Shown here one piece after another: positions 53,316 through 61,818 of a DNA stretch of 64,000 nucleotides (the stretch's first letter is position 1; every line of letters begins with the position of its first letter). Source of the DNA: an uncultured Lachnospiraceae bacterium (GTDB taxonomy: Bacteria > Bacillota > Clostridia > Lachnospirales > Lachnospiraceae); contig CAJTTI010000012.1 in the NCBI GenBank assembly GCA_910579225.1, forward strand, positions 41,469-105,468, given 5' to 3'. The notes under the pieces were generated by a model. The model was not told where the DNA came from. It searched no databases and saw only the letters and a list, made by a program, of their open reading frames with translations. Made by a program: the position numbers and the translations under genes.

Positions 53316-54086
53316 TTAGCTAATTGTCACCGTCTGATATGGAATGGTAATGCCTTCTGCCCGGAAGTTTTCTACCAGGGCTACGCGGATATCGCTACAG
53401 GCCTGAAAACTGTCGTCTAGGTTGCGGCTCCAGACAGTGGTCTTTAGAATAATGCCATTGGCAGTGTAGGTCTTGATAAAGACTTTGTTTTCTTCGGTAT
53501 TTAAAGTAAGTTCATGATTGACACAGATACTTTGCATCAGGCTCATCGCCTTTTCAATATTTGCATCATAGCCAATCTCAATCTCGATAAAGTTTCCTAC
53601 ATTTTCAATAAAATTCGTATTGGTAATCACCGCTGAATCCATCACAGAATTGGGGACAATGCAACATTCACCGTTATATTGGCGAATAATGGTATGCCGA
53701 ATTGTTATATCTTTAACAATACCTTCGGCAATAATACTGCCTCCCTGGACAACCCGGATTTTATCATCTTCGTTGTAGGGTTTTGAGACAGATAAAGAGA
53801 TACCACTGATAACATTGCCCAGAGCCTGTTGTGCTGCGAATGTAGCAATCGCAATCATCAGAGAACCACTTTGTAGTAATACTTTACTAATATCTCTAGT
53901 AAGCTCAAACTGTTGCAAAAGAGTATAGCATAAGATAACACTGATTAGGACATTGACAAAACTCTTGGTAAAACGCAGATGAACTGAATTGTGCTTTTTT
54001 TCCATAAATCGAAAAATCAGGCTGACTAATCGGTTCATCAGTATCTCAACAACGATAAAGACACCTATCATTAATATGTTATTCAT
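53316..54086 (-). CDS. Small-conductance mechanosensitive channel, MscS family
   Basis: 256 aa. Membrane segments at about 3-22, 42-62 and 68-95; the third is the pore helix with the glycine/alanine pattern GSLMIAIATFAAQQALGNVISG. The beta domain contains DDKIRV and IVKDITIRHT, and the C-terminal alpha/beta domain ends at ITIPYQTV. Opens under membrane tension to release solutes. No operon partner. Confidence 0.9.
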   Translation of the reverse strand: MNNILMIGVFIVVEILMNRLVSLIFRFMEKKHNSVHLRFTKSFVNVLISVILCYTLLQQFELTRDISKVLLQSGSLMIAIATFAAQQALGNVISGISLSVSKPYNEDDKIRVVQGGSIIAEGIVKDITIRHTIIRQYNGECCIVPNSVMDSAVITNTNFIENVGNFIEIEIGYDANIEKAMSLMQSICVNHELTLNTEENKVFIKTYTANGIILKTTVWSRNLDDSFQACSDIRVALVENFRAEGITIPYQTVTIS

Positions 54087-54272
54087 AATTTTTTCTCGCT
54101 TCTTTCTTCCCGTTTATCATATACCTATTTACCTCAAAAATCCATATTCATTATTAAAATTATATCTAAAAAATATAAAAAATTTGGAAGAACAGGGATT
54201 TTTCTCCCTTTGCGCTGGCAAAATCTTTATTTCGGAAGAACAGTATAAAGCGATGAAAATTTATGCGCATAA

Positions 54273-54440
54273 AACATTATAATTGTAGATGGAGGGACAG
54301 ATGAGGAAAAAAGAAATATTGGCAGTGTTTGTTGCTATGAGAAGGTTGGATTTACAGAGAGTACAGTGACACCCCACGCATTTTCTTACAATGGAGAATC
54401 ATGGGACCGGTATCAGATGGTGATTTACAGAAAAGATTAA
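54273..54440 (+). pseudogene. GNAT acetyltransferase remnant (C-terminal fragment)
   Basis: An open stretch lacking a start encodes NIGSVCCYEKVGF followed by SYNGESWDRYQMVIYRKD and a stop, the C-terminal acetyl-CoA-site and end of a GNAT N-acetyltransferase of the aminoglycoside 6'-acetyltransferase-like kind. The N-terminal two thirds are absent; upstream bases back to the mscS start (54087-54272) show nothing recognisable. Confidence 0.65.
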
Positions 54441-54560
54441 GTTAAAGTCCAGGTGCGGCTTTGCCGCTGCGCGCCGGTTTGGTAACCATGTACGGTTTCC
54501 GAAAGGATATACAACAGGGCGGTTTGGATACGGAGACTGCGTGGAATTCCCGGACAAAAA

Positions 54561-54926
54561 TCAGCAGTCTCCCGGGCAGGTGATCTTAAGAAGGTCTTCG
54601 ATCATATGATGGAGAAGAGCAGCCTGCTCGGTGTCGGCTGCTTTATAATATACTTCTTTTCCTTCTCTCCGGCTTACAATCAGTCTGCCGGATTTTAGCA
54701 GTTTCAAATGATGAGATACAGCAGGGCTGCTCATGTCCATCATAGCAGAGATGTTAATGACACATTCTTCACAGTGGCACAGGATCCAGAAGATGCGTAA
54801 CCGGCTGCCGTCTCCCAGCAGCCGGAAAATATCTGACAGGATCTGAAAATCGCCGGTTTTCGGGATGGAATCCATATATTTTTCTATTGAAGTTCCATGA
54901 TCATGCGGAAGAGTAGTTTTGTTCAT
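54561..54926 (-). CDS. ArsR/SmtB family metal-responsive regulator
   Basis: 121 aa winged helix-turn-helix. The alpha3 region shows CHCEECVINIS, similar to the ELCVCDL metal motif, and the recognition helix is SSPAVSHHLKLLKSGRLI. A C-terminal CPGDC adds two cysteines, consistent with thiolate metal binding (zinc, cadmium or arsenic group). There is no adjacent transporter gene; the next genes are the nan operon on the same strand, so the target is unknown. Confidence 0.85.
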   Translation of the reverse strand: MNKTTLPHDHGTSIEKYMDSIPKTGDFQILSDIFRLLGDGSRLRIFWILCHCEECVINISAMMDMSSPAVSHHLKLLKSGRLIVSRREGKEVYYKAADTEQAALLHHMIEDLLKITCPGDC

Positions 54927-55010
54927 TAAAATCTGTTCCTTCTTATCTTTTTATCCAGTATAGCACAAAAAAGACAGACTGAAAACAAAAAGAATTCTGT
55001 GACAGAGAAT

Positions 55011-55961
55011 TCAGGTATGGCACAGGGTCCGAACCAGATACCAGACTGCGCCGATGATGCCGGCATTATTTCCTGCCAGGGCTGAATCAATCAGCAGGTC
55101 TTTTCTGAAGTTTTCCATGACCATGGACAGTGTTTTTTCCCGTAAAGGTTTGATAAACAGTTCTTCCTGTGTGCTGACGCCCCCTCCGATCAATACAGTA
55201 GAAGGGTTAAAGATATGTACCAGCCCAGTGATACCGCAGGCAATATGATAAATCCACTGATCCACCAGATTCTGAATCGCTGTTTCACCTTCCTGCAGCA
55301 ACCGGAATATTTCTTTTCCGTTGATTTCGTGGGAGGAAAGATAGAGGGGATCCTGTATCTGATAATATCGGGTTACTTCCTTAACCAGAGCAGTCATGGA
55401 AGCATATTGTTCCAGACATCCACGGTTTTTACAGGTACAGGTAGGTCCCTGGCAGTTGATGGACAGATGTCCGATCTCTCCTGCCAGTCCCCGGACGCCC
55501 AGGAGGATATTGTCGTTTACAATGATGCCTCCGCCAACTCCTGTACCGATTGTAAGGAGAATAGCGTCAGAAACATTTTTTGCCCGGCCTACCCATTGCT
55601 CTGCCAGGGCAGCACAGTTGGCATCGTTGATAACGGTGACCGGAAGTTTGTATCGTTCATGAAATGCCTGCTTCAGAGGAGTGCCTGCCCATCCAGGAAT
55701 ATTTCCGCAGGTGCCGACGACAATTCCATTTGCTGAGTCTATTTGTCCGGTGGCGGAGATGCCTATTCCAGACAGGTTGTTTGAATCAATAGCTTCTTCT
55801 GCAAGAAAAGTGTCTGTGGCGTTCAGTACTGTATGAAGAACAGGCGTTCGATATTGATCGAAAGATACAGAATATTGTTTGCGTCGTAGTACTTCTCCGT
55901 TCTCTGTAATTTGTCCGATTTTGACGGCAGTCCCGCCGATGTCAATTCCTATGTAATACAT
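55011..55961 (-). CDS. nanK: ROK family sugar kinase, probable N-acetylmannosamine kinase
   Basis: 316 aa. Phosphate-binding DIGGTAVKIG at the N-terminus and the ROK zinc motif with HLSINCQG, CTCKNRGCLE. In this context it should phosphorylate ManNAc to ManNAc 6-phosphate in the sialic acid pathway. Last gene of the leftward nan operon, 17 nt after nanE. The ROK family also includes glucokinases, so the substrate is inferred from neighbours. Confidence 0.88.
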   Translation of the reverse strand: MYYIGIDIGGTAVKIGQITENGEVLRRKQYSVSFDQYRTPVLHTVLNATDTFLAEEAIDSNNLSGIGISATGQIDSANGIVVGTCGNIPGWAGTPLKQAFHERYKLPVTVINDANCAALAEQWVGRAKNVSDAILLTIGTGVGGGIIVNDNILLGVRGLAGEIGHLSINCQGPTCTCKNRGCLEQYASMTALVKEVTRYYQIQDPLYLSSHEINGKEIFRLLQEGETAIQNLVDQWIYHIACGITGLVHIFNPSTVLIGGGVSTQEELFIKPLREKTLSMVMENFRKDLLIDSALAGNNAGIIGAVWYLVRTLCHT

Positions 55962-55978
55962 AAGTGCCTCCTTACCTG

Positions 55979-56683
55979 TCAGGTTGTCTGAATTGCGGAG
56001 AAGAAGCGGGATGCTATTTCATAAGGACGTGTGATAGCACCACCGACCACAAGTGCATGGACTCCGGTGTTCAGCATCTGCCTTGCCTGCTCTGGGGTAT
56101 GGATCCGTCCTTCTGCAATGACCGGGATGGGAAGAGCCTGTGCCAGAGCCCGTGCCAATTCATAATCAGGTCCGTCAGTCTTGGGTGAATAAGAAGTATA
56201 ACCACTCATGGTCGTACTTACAAGATCCACACCACATTTCCAGGCGTTGATGCCCTCTTCATATGTGGAAATATCTGCCATAATCAAAATATTCTGGTAC
56301 TTCGTCCGGATCTGCTCCAGGTACTCCCCGACGGTCAGACCATCTCCTCTTGTCCGCATGGTACAGTCAACAGCAATGATATCTGAGTCTGCCTGAACCA
56401 GGGCATCCACTTCTTCCATGGTTGGCGTGATATAAGGTTCGTACCCATCATAGACCTTTTTGATCAGTCCGATAACCGGAAGACCAGTCTCCTCTTTGAT
56501 AGCCAGGACATCGCGTACGCTGTTGGTCCGGATGCATCTGGCGCCGGCTATTTTGGCAGCCCGTGCCATAAGGTACATAATGGATGTCTCTTCCAAGTAC
56601 AGTGGTTCTCCCGGCAGTGCCTGGCAGGATACAATGATGCTTCCTTTGATGGAAGACAGAATTTCTTCTCTGGTAAATTTCAT
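55979..56683 (-). CDS. nanE: N-acylglucosamine-6-phosphate 2-epimerase
   Basis: 234 aa TIM barrel that converts ManNAc 6-phosphate to GlcNAc 6-phosphate. Family blocks are IVSCQALPGEPLY, IAVDCTMRTRGDG, DLVSTTMSGYT and VIAEGRIHTPEQA. AGGAGG precedes the ATG, 3 nt after the yhcH stop. Diagnostic of a sialic acid pathway. Confidence 0.93.
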   Translation of the reverse strand: MKFTREEILSSIKGSIIVSCQALPGEPLYLEETSIMYLMARAAKIAGARCIRTNSVRDVLAIKEETGLPVIGLIKKVYDGYEPYITPTMEEVDALVQADSDIIAVDCTMRTRGDGLTVGEYLEQIRTKYQNILIMADISTYEEGINAWKCGVDLVSTTMSGYTSYSPKTDGPDYELARALAQALPIPVIAEGRIHTPEQARQMLNTGVHALVVGGAITRPYEIASRFFSAIQTT

Positions 56684-56686
56684 AAT

Positions 56687-57145
56687 TTATATTTCCTCCA
56701 TTCTGATCTTGCATACAATCTTCCGGATGGAACCCGGAGTTCCATGCATCATGGCAACTTTGTGAGCATCATTTGGCCAGCATATCATGAACTGACCAGG
56801 TTTCAGGTAATAGCATCCGTCTTCCTCACCTTCCAGGAAAAGAATGTCTTTTTCCTCGTTATACGGTGTTGTTACATGAAGAGAGGATACGTCTGCAGTT
56901 GCAATGCCTTCAATGCCTTCCAGGATAAAGTGAAGATCCATATATTTTTTATGGGCTTCATAGATGCATTCTTCAGCCGGCCTGGATGTGAGTGAGACCG
57001 GGTTACAGAGCAGGATCTCCGGAATCAGTACCTTCTGAGTGGAAGGAATCTCTCCATCCGACAGGGTATCAAGATAAGACAGAGCCTGATAAATCAGTGG
57101 ATGGTCCTTGTAATTTTCTTTGTTTTTGACAGAATCAAATATCAT
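56687..57145 (-). CDS. YhcH/YjgK/YiaL family protein
   Basis: 152 aa cupin-like protein of the DUF386 (EbgC/NanQ) family. Visible blocks are AHKKYMDLHFILEGIE and YYLKPGQFMICWPNDAHK, with conserved histidines that bind metal in relatives. NanQ-type members open or anomerise sialic acid derivatives. First gene of the leftward nan operon, divergent from the AraC-type regulator. Confidence 0.9.
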   Translation of the reverse strand: MIFDSVKNKENYKDHPLIYQALSYLDTLSDGEIPSTQKVLIPEILLCNPVSLTSRPAEECIYEAHKKYMDLHFILEGIEGIATADVSSLHVTTPYNEEKDILFLEGEEDGCYYLKPGQFMICWPNDAHKVAMMHGTPGSIRKIVCKIRMEEI

Positions 57146-57210
57146 TGCCTTTCCCCCTTGTTCTTTTATGCCTTTATTGTAGTCATTCCGAAAGAGAAAT
57201 CATAGAGAGG

Positions 57211-57233
57211 AAATAACAAATAATAGCATAAAA
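57211..57233 (-). promoter_or_regulatory. Candidate AraC-type regulator site before the yhcH-nanE-nanK operon
   Basis: On the minus strand the block begins TTTTATGCTA (57233-57224) and continues TTATTTGTTATTT. The same ten bases followed by a similar tail occur at 58404-58426 before the transporter operon. Confidence 0.5.
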
Positions 57234-57310
57234 TGCGCAGATTATAGACGAAAATGTTGAAAAACAAAGCCTGATCGGATAAAATAAAGATAATCAGGGG
57301 AGGTGGGAAT

Positions 57311-58183
57311 ATGAATACCTTTATTAATGATGTAAGGTTTAACTTCCTGTTTATCGACTTGTATTCTTTTGGCAGAACCTGGGTTTATCCGGAGAACAGA
57401 CTGCCATATAATATGTTTCGATACATTACGAAAGGGACAGCTGCATTCTTTGTGGATGGAGAGGAACTGGAGGTACATCCGGGGGAGATCATCTATCTGC
57501 CCCAGGACAGCATGCTTTCCTGTCATGCATTGGGGGATGAATTTGAATTTTACAGTATTCGTTTTGCAGCATCCGTATCCTATGGAGGCGGAAATATTCT
57601 GGAGGATTATTACCATATTCCGACAGTCATCAAGGATCAGGATGGGCAGGCCAGAGGGTATTTTGAAAGCATCTATAACTGGGTCCGGATGGAAGAACAG
57701 TCCAAGATGTTCTGGGTGCGGGGGTATCTGGACATTCTGATCGGGTATGCGGTATCTCAGGGAAAGACGTCCGTCCGGACTGTCAGCAGAGACAAAAATA
57801 TGGAGGAAGAATATTCTCTGGAGAAACTTAAAATCCGTATTCAAAAATCCGATAACCGGATAGATTCCCGGATACAGCTGGTGGTGGACTACCTGAATAT
57901 GCACTCCACGGAAGAGTGTTCTGTCCGGAAAATGAGTGAGATGGCAGGACTCAGCGAGTCACGTTTCCGGACTCTGTTCCAACAGCAGGTGGGGAAGAGA
58001 CCTTCTGAATATCTGAATGAGATCCGGGTAATGGCAGCAGCGAGAAGACTTCTGGTGTCAGGGGATAATGTGAGTGATATTGCCTATGGGCTTGGATATA
58101 ATGATGTGAATTATTTTATCCGGATCTTCAAAAAATATTTTTGTATGACGCCAAAACAGTATCGGGATACGGCGAGAGAATAG
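57311..58183 (+). CDS. AraC family transcriptional regulator of the nan locus
   Basis: 290 aa. N-terminal cupin-type sensing domain (~1-140, with EVHPGEIIYLPQDSMLSC) and a C-terminal AraC double helix-turn-helix (~190-290, VRKMSEMAGLSESRFRTLF and DVNYFIRIFKKYFCMTP). Encoded between the two divergent nan units, so it is the probable activator responding to a sialic acid intermediate. A terminator follows at 58294-58333. Confidence 0.9.
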   Translation: MNTFINDVRFNFLFIDLYSFGRTWVYPENRLPYNMFRYITKGTAAFFVDGEELEVHPGEIIYLPQDSMLSCHALGDEFEFYSIRFAASVSYGGGNILEDYYHIPTVIKDQDGQARGYFESIYNWVRMEEQSKMFWVRGYLDILIGYAVSQGKTSVRTVSRDKNMEEEYSLEKLKIRIQKSDNRIDSRIQLVVDYLNMHSTEECSVRKMSEMAGLSESRFRTLFQQQVGKRPSEYLNEIRVMAAARRLLVSGDNVSDIAYGLGYNDVNYFIRIFKKYFCMTPKQYRDTARE

Positions 58184-58293
58184 TTGTAAAATAAGCGATT
58201 CGTGCTATGTTTAGTCGCAAGAAGGACAGTTATATGGATGCAAAGGGCGAGCTGACAACAACGAGTTTTTTCTGGTTTTGTGAATGCTTTACA

Positions 58294-58333
58294 AAAAAGT
58301 CGGTATTTTCCATTGGAAAAACCGCTTTTTTTG
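58294..58333 (+). terminator. Terminator of the AraC-type gene
   Basis: CGGTATTTTCC (58301-58311) pairs with GGAAAAACCG (58315-58324) around ATT, followed by CTTTTTTT. The first part of the gap (58184-58293) shows nothing else. Confidence 0.75.
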
Positions 58334-58403
58334 TGCACTTTTTCCATATGACAAGGAGAATCAGTTCTATTATCCAGAAGAAAAAAAGAGTAAAAAATAG
58401 TCG

Positions 58404-58426
58404 TTTTATGCTAATATTGCGTATTT
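58404..58426 (+). promoter_or_regulatory. Candidate AraC-type regulator site before the transporter operon
   Basis: TTTTATGCTA (58404-58413) followed by ATATTGCGTATTT. It lies about 45 bp before a TATACT element and 100 bp before the binding-protein gene, a position suited to an activator. Confidence 0.5.
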
Positions 58427-58525
58427 TATAGATAGAATTGCATAAAAAAAGCGGGTATACTACACATAGAAACAGCAAATATAACAAAAGCTGTGGAGAA
58501 ATTCATATTCATAAGGAGGATTAGT

Positions 58526-59923
58526 ATGAAAAGAAAATGGATTGCAACAACATTAGCATGTAGTATGCTGGCGACGATGTTGGCAGGTTGCGGGGGAGAG
58601 AAGGGAGCAGATACACAGGCACCAGCTTCTGATGCTCCAGCCGGGACAACCGAAGATGGTGAATCTGCAGGAACAGTGGAAACCGGGGAACTGGAAGGTG
58701 AGATTACATTTTGGCATTCATTTACACAAGGAGCACGTATGGATGCAGTACAGGCAGCTGCAGATTCCTTTATGAAATTGCATCCAGGGGTAAAGATTAA
58801 TATTGAGACATATTCCTGGGGCGATTTTAATACCAAATGGAATGCAGGTATTACTACAGGAGATCTGCCTGATTTAAGTACAGCTCAGAATACCGGAGAA
58901 GTGGTAGAGATGATCAACGCAGGTGTTGTTGCGCCGGCAGACAATTTCCTGAATACGTTCGGTCGGGATAAATTTTCTGAAAAGGCTCTAGAAGACATGA
59001 CCTGGGACGGTAATACTTATGGAATTCCCTATTATTCCCATGCGCAGGTTATGTGGTACCGTCACGATCTGCTGGATGCTATAAATGCAGAAGTTCCTGA
59101 GACCTGGCAGGAATTCTATGACCTGGCTGTGCAGCTGACCAATGATGATACTTACGGGGCGGCATTTTCCTGCAGTACCAATGATCTTCTTGGAGCTCGT
59201 TACCTGAATTACTATGTGACCAGCGGCGGCGGAAGTCTTTTAAATGATGATCTGACTGCGAATCTGACCAGTGATCTTGCTATTGAAGGGATTAATTTCT
59301 GGGTAAATGTGTACAAAAACTGTTCTCCGGCAGAGACGGTCAACTATACGGTGTTGGATCATGCGACACTGTTTTATCAGGGTAAGACGGCATTTGACTT
59401 TAATTCCGGTTTTATGATCAGTGGCGTACAATCTAATACGCCTGAGATTGCAGAATTTGTGGATGCAGCTCCGCTGCCCAAAATCAATGCAGATGATCCG
59501 GATTACAGTGCAGAGGCGACTCATATTCCGCTGGCAATCTGGGAAAACAGCGAACATCCGGAGATCTGCGAAGCATTTGTTGCATATCTTCTGCAGGAAG
59601 AGAATTATATTCCGTTCCTGGAGGCAGTTCCGGTGGGAATGCTTCCGGCAGTGGCAGGGATCTCTGACACAGAAGCTTATAAGGCTAATGAGACGGTTCA
59701 GTTCTATGGCAATGCGGTGGATGTAATCAGCAAGGCTATTGAATTAGGGAATGCCATTGGTGTGGATGATCACGGAGCAAGCGTTCAGGCAAGCTACCTG
59801 ACTTCTCAGGGCATCATTGAATCCATGTTCCAGGATATCATCACCAATGGAACAGACGTAGAGACTGCGGCAAAAACGGCGGAAGACCAACTTAACGAGA
59901 TCTTTGACATGATGATTGATTAA
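58526..59923 (+). CDS. ABC transporter substrate-binding lipoprotein, sialic acid/2,7-anhydro-Neu5Ac type (CUT1)
   Basis: 465 aa. Signal peptide with lipobox MLAGC near residue 23, a Thr/Ala/Glu linker and an extracellular solute-binding family 1 domain (ITFWHSFTQGARMDAVQAAAD, KAAFDF-like KTAFDFNSGF, PLPKINADDP). Start at 58526 with GGAGG 6 nt upstream. Gene order with two permeases, NanOx and NanA matches the gut commensal transporter that imports 2,7-anhydro-Neu5Ac; the ligand is inferred from this context. No ATPase gene is present, so a shared MsmX-like ATPase must serve it. Confidence 0.85.
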   Translation: MKRKWIATTLACSMLATMLAGCGGEKGADTQAPASDAPAGTTEDGESAGTVETGELEGEITFWHSFTQGARMDAVQAAADSFMKLHPGVKINIETYSWGDFNTKWNAGITTGDLPDLSTAQNTGEVVEMINAGVVAPADNFLNTFGRDKFSEKALEDMTWDGNTYGIPYYSHAQVMWYRHDLLDAINAEVPETWQEFYDLAVQLTNDDTYGAAFSCSTNDLLGARYLNYYVTSGGGSLLNDDLTANLTSDLAIEGINFWVNVYKNCSPAETVNYTVLDHATLFYQGKTAFDFNSGFMISGVQSNTPEIAEFVDAAPLPKINADDPDYSAEATHIPLAIWENSEHPEICEAFVAYLLQEENYIPFLEAVPVGMLPAVAGISDTEAYKANETVQFYGNAVDVISKAIELGNAIGVDDHGASVQASYLTSQGIIESMFQDIITNGTDVETAAKTAEDQLNEIFDMMID

Positions 59924-59934
59924 CAGAAGGGGGA

Positions 59935-59959
59935 TCGGGAGAAGCAAAGCTTCTCCCGA
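59935..59959 (+). other. Intercistronic hairpin after the binding-protein gene
   Basis: TCGGGAGAAGC (59935-59945) pairs perfectly with GCTTCTCCCGA (59949-59959) around AAA, with ATTTT after it. It likely stabilises the upstream mRNA or partly terminates, giving more binding protein than permease. Confidence 0.7.
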
Positions 59960-59987
59960 CATTTTCAGAAATTCTGGAGGAATGGAG

Positions 59988-60884
59988 ATGAAATACAAAG
60001 AAAAGAAAGATTACGGTCGCTGGCTTTGGGTACTTCCAGCCATTGCGTTGGTCATCTGTCTGTTTGTCTACCCGCTGGGGTCACAGGTGTTTTACAGTTT
60101 TACCAACAAAACATTGATCAAGTCTACATATGGGATAAAAGGCTTGTCCAATTATACGGCAATTCTGGCGGACCCAAGTTTTTGGCTGGCTCTGTGGACT
60201 TCTGTAAAATGGACGGTATTGAGCCTTTTGTTTCAGATGCTGATCGGATTTTCGGCCGCGCTGGCGCTGAACAGTATCAAAAACAAAGTGGCAAGGCAAG
60301 TATATCGAATTCTGCTTATTATTCCGTGGGCGTTTCCCACCATCGCGATTGCCATCATCTGGAAATGGCTGTTAAACGGCATTTATGGATTCATACCGAC
60401 ACTGATGGTGCAGATGGGGTTTGCAAAACAGCTTCCTCAGTTTCTGTCAACACCAGAAATGGTTATGCCCACACTTGTCATGGTCAATGTATGGTTTGGC
60501 TTTCCTCTGATCATGGTTAACGTGCTGGCGGCATTGCAGACAGTATCCCAGGATCAGTATGAGGCGGCGCAGATTGATGGCGCCAGAAAGTGGCATATGT
60601 TCTGGTACATTACTTTGCCTCATATTAAAAATGTGATTGGCCTTCTGGTGGTATTGCGGACCATATGGGTATTCAACAGTTTTGATATTATCTACATGAT
60701 TACAGGAGGAGGTCCGGCAAATGTCTCAACAACACTGCCAATCTACATCTATAATCTGGGTTGGGTGAATAAATTCGTAGGAAGATCTTCTGCTGCTGCA
60801 GTAATTCTTCTGATTATTTTGCTCACGATCTGTGCGGCTTATTTCTGCGTACTGAACAAATGGGAAAAGGAGGCGGATTCATGA
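59988..60884 (+). CDS. ABC transporter permease 1 (CUT1, MalF-like)
   Basis: 298 aa with six predicted membrane segments. The EAA loop contact for the ATPase is visible as QDQYEAAQIDGARKWHMFW, and the late MITGGGPANVSTT block is typical of MalF/UgpA-like proteins. Start at 59988 (GGAGG at 7 nt) rather than 59982. Its stop overlaps the next gene (ATGA). Confidence 0.9.
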   Translation: MKYKEKKDYGRWLWVLPAIALVICLFVYPLGSQVFYSFTNKTLIKSTYGIKGLSNYTAILADPSFWLALWTSVKWTVLSLLFQMLIGFSAALALNSIKNKVARQVYRILLIIPWAFPTIAIAIIWKWLLNGIYGFIPTLMVQMGFAKQLPQFLSTPEMVMPTLVMVNVWFGFPLIMVNVLAALQTVSQDQYEAAQIDGARKWHMFWYITLPHIKNVIGLLVVLRTIWVFNSFDIIYMITGGGPANVSTTLPIYIYNLGWVNKFVGRSSAAAVILLIILLTICAAYFCVLNKWEKEADS

Positions 60885-61723
60885 ATATGCTTACTTGTTT
60901 CAAAAGGCGTCTGGGGGAAGTCGGATGTTATGTGTATGTATCAATTCTTGCAGTGTTTGCGGCTTTTCCACTCCTGTGGCTGTTCCTCTGTTCAGTGAAG
61001 GAGAGTGGTGACCTACTGGCAAATCCCACATCCATGATTCCGCAGAAGTTTACGCTTGCCAACTACTATAATGTAATGGTAAATCTGAACCTGGGGATTA
61101 ATATTAAGAACAGTCTGATGGTTTCACTGGCCACCACACTGATCGCTACTGTGATCTCATCTCTGGCTGCGTATGGTATCGTGCGGTTTTTCCCGAAACT
61201 GGGGAATATGATGTCCAAGCTTCTGATCATGACCTATATGTTTCCGGCTATCGTGCTGGTGATTCCCTATGCGGTGGTTATGGGCAAGCTGGGGCTTACA
61301 AATACAAGGCTTGGTCTGGTACTTGTCTATCTGTCTTTTAATGTGCCCTATGCCGTATGGCTTCTGGTGGGATTTTTCAAGACGGTACCCATTGGGATTG
61401 AAGAGGCTGCCAGAATTGACGGAGCAGGAAGACTTCAGACTTTTATCAGGGTGGTATTGCCCCTGGTGGCGCCAGGACTGGTGTCCACGGCGATCTATAT
61501 GTTCATCAATGCCTGGAATGAATTCCTGTATGCATTGATTCTGACCAGCAGTTCCAGTATTACTACATTGTCCATTAAACTGCATACCATGCAGGGAGCA
61601 GATGTGTTGAACTGGGGCGATATGATGGCAGCCTGTATGGTGGTCGTAGTGCCTTCAGTAGTGTTCTTCAGTTTTATACAGAAATACATTGCCGGCGGGA
61701 TGACGGAAGGTGCGGTAAAGTAA
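60881..61723 (+). CDS. ABC transporter permease 2 (CUT1, MalG-like)
   Basis: 280 aa, six membrane segments, with the EAA loop GIEEAARIDGAGRLQTFIRV and the N-terminal LLWLFLCSVKESGDL. It overlaps permease 1 by 4 nt. Start at 60881 with AAAGGAGG at 7 nt. Forms a heterodimeric channel with permease 1. Confidence 0.9.
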   Translation: MNMLTCFKRRLGEVGCYVYVSILAVFAAFPLLWLFLCSVKESGDLLANPTSMIPQKFTLANYYNVMVNLNLGINIKNSLMVSLATTLIATVISSLAAYGIVRFFPKLGNMMSKLLIMTYMFPAIVLVIPYAVVMGKLGLTNTRLGLVLVYLSFNVPYAVWLLVGFFKTVPIGIEEAARIDGAGRLQTFIRVVLPLVAPGLVSTAIYMFINAWNEFLYALILTSSSSITTLSIKLHTMQGADVLNWGDMMAACMVVVVPSVVFFSFIQKYIAGGMTEGAVK

Positions 61724-61818
61724 ACAGTCGATTGGGACTGCTTGAAACATGAATTAAGGGTACAAAATTTGAAAACAGCAAATATGAAACGGAATTTTAA
61801 ATCAGGAGGATTAAGATA

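Noticed and set aside
54441..54560. A gene between the acetyltransferase stump and the ArsR gene
   Set aside because: No open frame with start signals or recognisable motif was found.
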